Origin: Pseudomonadota bacterium
Lineage (GTDB): Bacteria > Pseudomonadota > Gammaproteobacteria > Burkholderiales > Rhodocyclaceae
Assembly: GCA_021811225.1 (NCBI GenBank)
Contig: JAJZPJ010000054.1
Span: 1 to 14,138, forward strand
Direction of reading: 5' to 3'
DNA length: 14,138 bases
Position numbers and translations under genes: made by a program. Below, in pieces: positions 6,790 through 14,138 of the stretch; within the stretch, counting starts at the first letter, position 1, and each line of letters starts with the position of its first letter. The notes under the pieces were generated by a model, which saw only the letters and a program-made list of their open reading frames with translations, did not search any database and was not told the DNA's origin.

Positions 6790-7314
6790 TCAGATCGGTC
6801 GGTTCTCATCTTTTTCCATCGACCGGTACTGCGGCAGCAGCAGCAGGTAGGTGAGCGGGTACCAGAGCAGGCAGGCGGTGAAGCTGGAGAGGAAGTAGAG
6901 CCAACCGGGGAAAGCGCCGCCGGCGATCATCCGCGCGATGAACATCACCAGCTGCGTCCCCAGGAGCAGCGGCAGGATATGCAGCGCCTGCCGGGCCAGC
7001 GGAAACCACAGGATGCGCCGCGACAGACCGGTGGCGGCAAAGGCGAGCAGCACATAGGCGAGCGAATGCTGGCCCATGACGCCGGCCGAGACGACGTCCA
7101 TCGCGATGCCGAGCACGAAGGCCGCGCCCATGCCGATCTTGAACGGTTCGCGCACGCACCAGAAGGCCAGGACCAGCGCCACGAAGTCGGGTACGCCGGG
7201 CAAGCGCCCGGCCGGGATCATGTTGAGGAACAAGGCGGCCAGCAGGCTCATGAAGATGAACCAGCCCCTGACCGGGAGCAGGATGCGGTTGGAGGAATGC
7301 GTCGGCTGCATCAT
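6790..7314 (-). CDS. mreD: Rod shape-determining protein MreD
   Basis: Small polytopic inner-membrane protein that joins MreC and RodA/PBP2 in the elongasome. The 174-residue product is mostly hydrophobic, with about five or six membrane segments. It shows the usual MreD features: a segment near the N terminus (about 16-35), GVPDFVALVLAFW, and GIAMDVVSAGVMGQHSLAY (residues about 69-87), in which the DVVSAGVMGQHSLAY part matches the family's most conserved stretch. The ATG at 7314 shares ATGA with the mreC stop and follows GGGAGG at a suitable distance; a second ATG is directly next to it. The length is close to the usual 160-175 residues. It is followed by the stem-loop-rich gap before mrdA. 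Confidence 0.95.
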   Translation of the reverse strand: MMQPTHSSNRILLPVRGWFIFMSLLAALFLNMIPAGRLPGVPDFVALVLAFWCVREPFKIGMGAAFVLGIAMDVVSAGVMGQHSLAYVLLAFAATGLSRRILWFPLARQALHILPLLLGTQLVMFIARMIAGGAFPGWLYFLSSFTACLLWYPLTYLLLLPQYRSMEKDENRPI

Positions 7315-8213
7315 TTCCTCATCCTCCCGCCCTTGACCGGCTTGCCTTCCGGCTCGGGCGGCGCCGGCGGCAGCGCTTTAGGCCGGCCGAGGACCAGGAC
7401 CTGGTCGTGACTCTCGACGCCGGCGATCGGCTCGCAGCGGATATGGGCGAAGGCGTAGGTCGTGTCGCGATCGATGTGCACCACCTTGGCCACCGGCAGG
7501 CCGGGCAGATAGATGCCGTCGAGACCGGAGGTGACCAGTTCGTCGCCGACCTGGATATTGGCGCTGGAGGATAGGAAACGCAGTTCGAGGCTGCCGTCGC
7601 CGTTGCCGAAGATCACCGAACGCAGGCCGTTTCTGAGGATCTGCACCGGCACCGCCTGATCCTTGTCGGTGATCAGGGTGACTTCGGAGAGCATCGGGAA
7701 AGCGCGGGTCACCTGGCCGATCACGCCCCGGTCATCGACCGCCACCTGGCCCGCGACGATGCCGGCCTGCGTGCCCTTGTCGATGATCACGCGCCGGGAG
7801 AAGGGATCGCTCGCCGAATAAATGATTTCCGCCACCTGGCTGGGCACCGTCTGACGCTGCTTCATCTCGAGCAGGGCGCGCAGGTGCCGGTTTTCCTGTT
7901 CCAGTGCGTTCTGGCGCAGCAGCAACCGGGAGTCGTCCAGTTGCCGGCGGCGCAGCGCGGCATTCTCCTTCTCGGCGGCGACCAGGGTGGTGAGGTAGCC
8001 GGCGACGCTGCCGGAGGCTTCCGCCGGCGCATAAGCCAGGCGCTGCAACGGATAGACGGCGATGGCCACCGCCTGCCGCGTCCATTCCAGGGTGTGATAG
8101 CGCAGATCGAGCACCAGGAGCAGAGCCGACAGGGCGAGAAAGAAGGCCAGCCGCGCCAGGGGCGCCGGGCCGCGTTTGAAAAACGGAGGCGGCTCTTGGC
8201 CGACGACGGACAT
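7311..8213 (-). CDS. mreC: Rod shape-determining protein MreC
   Basis: Periplasmic scaffold of the elongasome, anchored in the inner membrane, which binds and activates PBP2. The 300-residue protein has one N-terminal membrane segment (about 20-37), then a coiled coil (about 75-120) rich in Glu, Arg and Gln. The beta-rich MreC core follows, with DPFSRRVIIDKGTQAG, GVIGQV and LVTSGLDGIYLPGLPVAKV. The C terminus is a Pro/Lys-rich tail typical of proteobacterial members. I chose the ATG at 8213; a TTG directly upstream at 8216 would add one residue. Neither has a close ribosome binding site. It lies 94 bp after mreB and overlaps mreD by 4 nt. Confidence 0.95.
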   Translation of the reverse strand: MSVVGQEPPPFFKRGPAPLARLAFFLALSALLLVLDLRYHTLEWTRQAVAIAVYPLQRLAYAPAEASGSVAGYLTTLVAAEKENAALRRRQLDDSRLLLRQNALEQENRHLRALLEMKQRQTVPSQVAEIIYSASDPFSRRVIIDKGTQAGIVAGQVAVDDRGVIGQVTRAFPMLSEVTLITDKDQAVPVQILRNGLRSVIFGNGDGSLELRFLSSSANIQVGDELVTSGLDGIYLPGLPVAKVVHIDRDTTYAFAHIRCEPIAGVESHDQVLVLGRPKALPPAPPEPEGKPVKGGRMRK

Positions 8214-8307
8214 CAATGGAGTTTCGCCTGCTCCGGAGGTTTGAGGGATGAGAACGCGGGCAGGGGTACAAGTTCCCGTGCCTGTACCAAACTACACGGA
8301 GCGGCGT
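8214..8307 (-). promoter_or_regulatory. mreB-mreC spacer with inverted repeat
   Basis: The 94-bp gap between the mreB stop and the mreC start contains the inverted repeat GGTACA (8265-8270) and TGTACC (8283-8288) around a 12-nt loop; an alternative pairing of GGCA (8259-8262) with TGCC is also possible. There is no run of T after it, so it is not a standard intrinsic terminator. It could protect the mreB message end or weaken read-through, which would fit the need for far more MreB than MreC and MreD, but this role is inferred. Confidence 0.3.
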
Positions 8308-9351
<1,044 letters not shown>

Positions 9352-9452
9352 CGGGGACTTTCGCTAAAAGGTGGGGCTGGTCGGCGGTGCAGGGAAAACG
9401 CTGCAATATGATAACCTATCGGGCTTTACAACACAGCCCGGCGTGTGACCGT
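9352..9452. promoter_or_regulatory. Divergent mreB / gatC promoter region
   Basis: This 101-bp region must drive both mreB (leftward) and gatC (rightward). The only AT-rich patch gives a -10-like TATGAT at 9407-9412 on the plus strand and, offset by one base, TATCAT on the minus strand (9413-9408); both match the sigma-70 -10 consensus at five of six positions. Neither has a good -35 box at 16-18 bp. If both are used, polymerase could occupy only one direction at a time. Assignment is by eye and uncertain. Confidence 0.4.
9420..9440 (+). other. Stem-loop in the gatC leader
   Basis: CGGGCT at 9420-9425 and AGCCCG at 9435-9440 form a 6-bp stem with a 9-nt loop, placed 12 nt before the gatC ATG and just downstream of the presumed -10 box. 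It would sit near the start of the gatC transcript and could shield its 5' end or hinder ribosome entry. There is no following T-tract. It may be a chance pairing in GC-rich DNA. Confidence 0.25.
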
Positions 9453-9740
9453 ATGCCCTTGAACCTTGACCAGATAGCGCGGATCGCGCGGCTGTCCCGC
9501 ATCGAGATTTCCGCTGCGGAAGCGGCGCAGACGCGCGACCAGTTGAACGGCGTTTTCGCCCTGATCGAGCAGCTCCAGGCGGTGGACACCCGCGGCATCG
9601 CGCCGATGGCCCACGCCATGGATCTCACCCAGCGGCTGCGCGAGGACGTCGTCACCGAGGAAGACCGGCGCGCGGCCTACCAGGCGGTCGCGCCCGAGGT
9701 CGAGGCCGGGCTGTACCTGGTGCCCAGGGTGGTCGAATGA
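9453..9740 (+). CDS. gatC: Asp-tRNA(Asn)/Glu-tRNA(Gln) amidotransferase subunit C
   Basis: Small 95-residue subunit that wraps around GatA and GatB and stabilises the amidotransferase. It has the usual GatC opening LDQIARIARLSRIEIS and the conserved middle segment GIAPMAHAMDLTQRLREDVV. The ATG at 9453 gives the usual family length of about 95; an in-frame upstream start at 9387 would add residues unlike any GatC and would cover the promoter region. No strong ribosome binding site is visible. Its stop shares ATGA with gatA. Betaproteobacteria generally use this complex to make Asn-tRNA(Asn), and in some lineages also Gln-tRNA(Gln); which applies here cannot be told from the window. Confidence 0.95.
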   Translation: MPLNLDQIARIARLSRIEISAAEAAQTRDQLNGVFALIEQLQAVDTRGIAPMAHAMDLTQRLREDVVTEEDRRAAYQAVAPEVEAGLYLVPRVVE

Positions 9741-11190
9741 TCAAGGCCTCGCTCAGGGAGCTGTCGGCGGCGCTGGCGCAGAAGAAGATCTCCAGCGTCG
9801 AGCTCTCGACGCTGTTTCTCGAACGCATCGAACGCCTCAATCCGACCCTCAACGCCTTCATCAGCGTCGATCGCGACAAGACCCTGGCCCAGGCCGGGCA
9901 GGCCGACGCCGCCATCGCCGCGGGCGGGGCCGGCGCACTCGCCGGCATTCCGCTCGCCTACAAGGACATCTTCTGCACCGAGGGTTGGGCGACCACCTGC
10001 GGCTCGAAGATGCTGGCGAACTTCGTCAGCCCCTACGACGCCCACGTGGTGCAGCTTCTCAAGGCGGCGGGGCTGGTGACGCTGGGCAAGACCAACATGG
10101 ACGAGTTCGCCATGGGCTCCTCCAACGAGACCTCCTTCTTCGGCCCGGTGAGAAATCCCTGGGACACCGCGAAGGTGCCCGGCGGCTCCTCGGGCGGCTC
10201 GGCGGCGGCCGTCGCGGCGCGCCTGGCGCCGGCCGCCACCGGCACCGACACCGGCGGCTCGATCCGGCAGCCGGCGGCGCTGTGCGGCCTGACCGGGCTG
10301 AAACCCACCTACGGCGTGGTCTCGCGCTACGGCATGATCGCCTTCGCCTCCTCGCTCGACCAGGGCGGACCGATGGCCAAGTCGGCCGAGGACTGCGCGT
10401 TGCTGCTCTCGGCGATGGCCGGCTTCGATCCCCGCGACTCGACCTCGCTCGCCCGGCCCGTCGAGGACTACGCCCGCGACCTGGACCAGCCCCTGGCGGG
10501 CCTGAAGATCGGCCTGCCCCGTGAGTTCTTCGCCGAGGGCATGGCCGACGACGTGCGCGCCGCGGTGGACGCGGCGCTGGCCGAGTACCGCAAGGCGGGC
10601 GCGGTCACGGTCGAGGTCGGCCTGCCCAACTCCGGCCTGTCGGTGCCGGCCTATTACGTCATCGCCCCGGCCGAGGCCAGCTCCAACCTGTCCCGCTTCG
10701 ACGGCGTGCGCTACGGCCACCGCGCCCCGGAGTATTCGGATCTCTTCGACATGTACTGCAAGAGCCGGGCCCAGGGCTTCGGCGCCGAGGTCAAGCGGCG
10801 CATCCTGATCGGCACCTACGTGCTCTCCCACGGCTACTACGACGCCTACTACCTGCAGGCGCAGAAGATCCGCCGGCTGATCGCCGACGATTTCGCCCAG
10901 GCCTTCGAGCACTGCGACGTGATCATGGGCCCGACCTCGCCCGGCGTCGCCTTCGATGTCGGCGCCAAGAGCGACGATCCGGTGGCGATGTACCTCTCCG
11001 ACATCTACACGATCGCGGTCAATCTCGCCGGCCTGCCCGGGATGTCGATCCCCTGCGGCTTCGGCGCCGGCGGCCTGCCGGTCGGCCTGCAACTGATCGG
11101 CAACTATTTCGACGAGGCGCGCATGCTCAATGTCGCGCATCGCTACCAACAGGCGACCGACTGGCACCTGCGCATGCCGGAGGATATCTG

Positions 11191-11191
<1 letters not shown>
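9737..11191 (+). CDS. gatA: Asp-tRNA(Asn)/Glu-tRNA(Gln) amidotransferase subunit A
   Basis: Amidase-signature subunit that hydrolyses glutamine (or asparagine) and passes ammonia to GatB. The 484-residue protein carries the Lys-cisSer-Ser triad: Lys76 in IPLAYKDIF, Ser151 in PGGSSGGSAAAVAA, and the nucleophile Ser175 in TDTGGSIRQPAALCG. The spacing is identical to that of S. aureus GatA (79/154/178). The conserved glycine-serine-rich region is intact and the length is standard. It overlaps gatC by 4 nt at the start and gatB by 1 nt at the end (TGATG), so the three subunits are probably made in balanced amounts. Confidence 0.97.
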
Positions 11192-12654
<1,463 letters not shown>

Positions 12655-12671
12655 AGGACAGAGGGCCTACT

Positions 12672-12703
12672 CCGTAGCGTGCCGAGACTGTCACGGCCTA
12701 CGG
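12672..12703. terminator. Possible bidirectional terminator hairpin between gatB and pyrE
   Basis: CCGTAG at 12672-12677 pairs with CTACGG at 12698-12703, and the stem continues with CGTG (12678-12681) against CACG (12692-12695), leaving a 2-nt bulge and a 10-nt loop. It lies in the 43-bp convergent gap and takes in the pyrE stop codon. There is no T-run on either side, so it is not a textbook Rho-independent terminator; it may mark the 3' ends of both transcripts. Confidence 0.35.
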
Positions 12704-13348
12704 CGCCCCGTCCTTGACCCCGTATCTCGCGCGGTAGTCGGCTACCGCCGAGAGATTGCGCTGCAGATCGGGGTGGTCCCCCAGATAGGCGATCAGGTCG
12801 TCCAGGCTGGCGACGCTGACCACCGGCACGCCGTAATTGCGCTCGACCTCCTGCACCGCCGAGAGCTCTCCCGTGCCCCGCTCCATCCGGTCGAGCGCGA
12901 TGAGCACGCCGGCCGGCTCGGCGCCGGCGGCGCGGATCAATTCGACCGATTCGCGCACCGAGGTGCCGGCGGAGATCACGTCGTCGACGATCAACACCCG
13001 CCCCTTCAGCGGCGCGCCGATCAGCGTGCCGCCCTCGCCGTGGTCCTTGGCCTCCTTGCGGTTGAAGCAGAAGGGCAGGTTGCGGCCCTTCTGTGCCAGC
13101 GCCATGGCGGTGCCGGCGACCAGCGGGATGCCCTTGTAGGCCGGGCCGAACAGGGTATCGACGACGATGCCCGAAGCCAGGATGGCGCGCGCATAGAAGT
13201 CGGAGAGTTGCGCCAGCGCGGCACCGTCGTCGAACGAGCCGGCGTTGAAGAAATAGGGCGACAGCCTGCCCGCCTTGGTCTTGAACTCGCCGAAGCGCAG
13301 TGCGCTCCGCGCGCAGGCGAATGCGATGAAATCCCGGCTAAAATCCAC
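12698..13348 (-). CDS. pyrE: Orotate phosphoribosyltransferase PyrE
   Basis: Joins orotate to PRPP to give OMP in de novo pyrimidine synthesis; cytoplasmic dimer. With the GTG start at 13348 the product is 216 residues, close to the 213 of E. coli PyrE. It shows KTKAGRLSPYFFNAG (23-37), GPAYKGIPL (68-76), the flexible catalytic loop RKEAKDHGEGG (97-107) and the PRPP-binding motif VLIVDDVISAGTS (118-130). A longer frame from the GTG at 13378 is open, but its extra Gly/Ala-rich residues match no PyrE and it would cover the strong purine-rich ribosome binding site, so 13348 is preferred. It converges on gatB and diverges from the exonuclease gene. Confidence 0.96.
   Translation of the reverse strand: MDFSRDFIAFACARSALRFGEFKTKAGRLSPYFFNAGSFDDGAALAQLSDFYARAILASGIVVDTLFGPAYKGIPLVAGTAMALAQKGRNLPFCFNRKEAKDHGEGGTLIGAPLKGRVLIVDDVISAGTSVRESVELIRAAGAEPAGVLIALDRMERGTGELSAVQEVERNYGVPVVSVASLDDLIAYLGDHPDLQRNLSAVADYRARYGVKDGAP
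13339..13344 (+). promoter_or_regulatory. Possible -10 box for the exonuclease gene, inside pyrE
   Basis: TAAAAT here matches the sigma-70 -10 consensus at five of six positions and would give a leader of about 28 nt for the ATG at 13379. It lies within the first codons of pyrE. The hexamer 17 bp upstream is a poor -35. Weak evidence, listed because the 30-bp gap leaves little other room for a promoter. Confidence 0.25.
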
Positions 13349-13355
13349 TGCTCCC

Positions 13356-13361
13356 CCTCCC
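13356..13361 (-). promoter_or_regulatory. Ribosome binding site that fixes the pyrE start
   Basis: On the minus strand this reads GGGAGG, inside a longer purine run, 7 nt before the GTG at 13348. It is the strongest Shine-Dalgarno match near this gene and decides between the GTG at 13348 and the upstream in-frame GTG at 13378. Confidence 0.7.
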
Positions 13362-13378
13362 GCCGCGAAAAGCCCCAC

Positions 13379-14138
13379 ATGCTACGCATCATTTCACTGA
13401 ACCTCAACGGCATCCGTTCGGCGGCGGCCAAGGGCCTGCACGACTGGCTGCCCGGACAGGATGCCGACATCGTCTGCCTGCAGGAACTGAAGGCGCAGCA
13501 CGACGACCTCTCCGATGCCCTGAAGCGGCCGGCCGGTTTCGAGGGCTGGTTCCACTGCGCCGAGAAGAAGGGCTACAGCGGCGTCGGCATCTACGCCAGG
13601 CGCACGCCAGACCGGGTGATCGAAGGCCTGGGCATACCCGAGATCGACGCCGAGGGCCGCTACCTGCAGGCCGATTTCGGCGAGCTGTCGGTGGTCTCGC
13701 TCTATCTGCCCTCGGGCTCCAGTTCCGAGGAGCGGCAGCAGGCCAAGTTCCGTTTCATGGAACTGTTCCGGCCCAAGCTCGAAGCCCTGCGCGGCAGCGG
13801 CCGGGAGGTGGTGCTGTGCGGCGACTGGAACATCGCCCACCGGGAAATCGACCTCAAGAACTGGAAATCGAACCAGAAGAATTCTGGCTTCCTGCCCGAG
13901 GAACGCGAGTGGCTGGCCGGCGTGTTCGATCAGCTGGGCTGGGTGGATGTCTATCGCAGACTTTATCCCGAGGCCAGCGGCGAGGCCTACACCTGGTGGT
14001 CGAACCGGGGTCAGGCCTGGGCCAAGAACGTCGGCTGGCGGATCGATTACCAGATCGCCTCGCCCGGTCTGGCCGAAACAGCCCGCGCAGCCTCCGTCTT
14101 CAAGGCGCAACGCTTCAGCGATCACGCTCCGCTGACGG
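13379..14138 (+). CDS. xth: Exodeoxyribonuclease III / AP endonuclease (partial at right edge)
   Basis: Mg-dependent AP endonuclease and 3' exonuclease of the ExoIII/APE1 family for base-excision repair. The 253 residues visible include all expected active-site positions: Asn10 (LNLNGIRS), Glu36 (CLQELKAQ), Tyr109, Asp149 and Asn151 (CGDWNIAH), Asp223 (RIDYQIASP), and the terminal Asp248-His249 (SDHAPL). The family usually ends a few residues after this last motif, so only the last handful of codons is missing. The ATG at 13379 gives the standard opening MLRIISLNLNGIRSA and has no clear ribosome binding site. It diverges from pyrE with only 30 bp between the start codons, so its promoter must reach into pyrE. 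Confidence 0.96.
   Translation, partial: MLRIISLNLNGIRSAAAKGLHDWLPGQDADIVCLQELKAQHDDLSDALKRPAGFEGWFHCAEKKGYSGVGIYARRTPDRVIEGLGIPEIDAEGRYLQADFGELSVVSLYLPSGSSSEERQQAKFRFMELFRPKLEALRGSGREVVLCGDWNIAHREIDLKNWKSNQKNSGFLPEEREWLAGVFDQLGWVDVYRRLYPEASGEAYTWWSNRGQAWAKNVGWRIDYQIASPGLAETARAASVFKAQRFSDHAPLT

Noticed and set aside
4674..6854. Very long open frame (726 codons) on the plus strand opposite mrdA
   Set aside because: It is an antisense shadow of a convincing PBP2 gene. Its translation is low-complexity, rich in Gly, Ala, Val, Asp, His and Arg, and shows no family motif, as expected from GC-rich third positions.
13349..13378. PyrE start at the upstream GTG (13378)
   Set aside because: It adds ten residues foreign to the family and would bury the strong ribosome binding site that serves the GTG at 13348.

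Overview
The window is a high-GC bacterial chromosome segment made entirely of housekeeping genes. The gene order (mreB-mreC-mreD-mrdA-rodA-rlpA-dat-ybeD-lipB-lipA on the minus strand, divergent from gatC-gatA-gatB on the plus strand) and the protein sequences fit a betaproteobacterium, most likely from or near the Rhodocyclales. This assignment rests on remembered gene order and protein likeness, not on a search.

Layout. From 9351 down to the left edge lies a ten-gene minus-strand cluster. Its first part builds the Rod (elongasome) machinery: MreB filament, MreC and MreD membrane partners, PBP2 transpeptidase, RodA glycosyltransferase, then the outer-membrane lipoprotein RlpA. It continues into a D-amino-acid transaminase, the small DUF493 protein YbeD, and the lipoate synthesis pair LipB and LipA. 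LipA runs off the left edge. From 9453 to 12654 on the plus strand lies gatCAB, the tRNA-dependent amidotransferase. It is followed by pyrE on the minus strand (12698-13348) and by a divergent exodeoxyribonuclease III gene that is cut by the right edge a few codons before its end.

How the genes work together. Most neighbours in the minus-strand cluster are joined by stop/start overlaps (mreC/mreD, mrdA/rodA, rodA/rlpA and ybeD/lipB by 4 nt; lipB/lipA by 8 nt), so translational coupling is likely. The three exceptions are the informative spots. The mreB-mreC gap (94 bp) has an inverted repeat. The mreD-mrdA gap (181 bp) is full of stem-loops and looks like an inserted dispersed element. The rlpA-dat gap (89 bp) holds a perfect extended -10 promoter on the coding strand, so dat-ybeD-lipB-lipA can probably be transcribed separately from the cell-shape genes. 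In related genomes, as I recall them, dacC often sits in that last gap; here it is absent.

I found no CRISPR array, tRNA or rRNA gene, transposase, phage gene, defence system or unrecognised protein-coding gene. The many long open frames opposite the real genes are GC-driven shadows. The points worth checking are the intergenic elements, not a new system.
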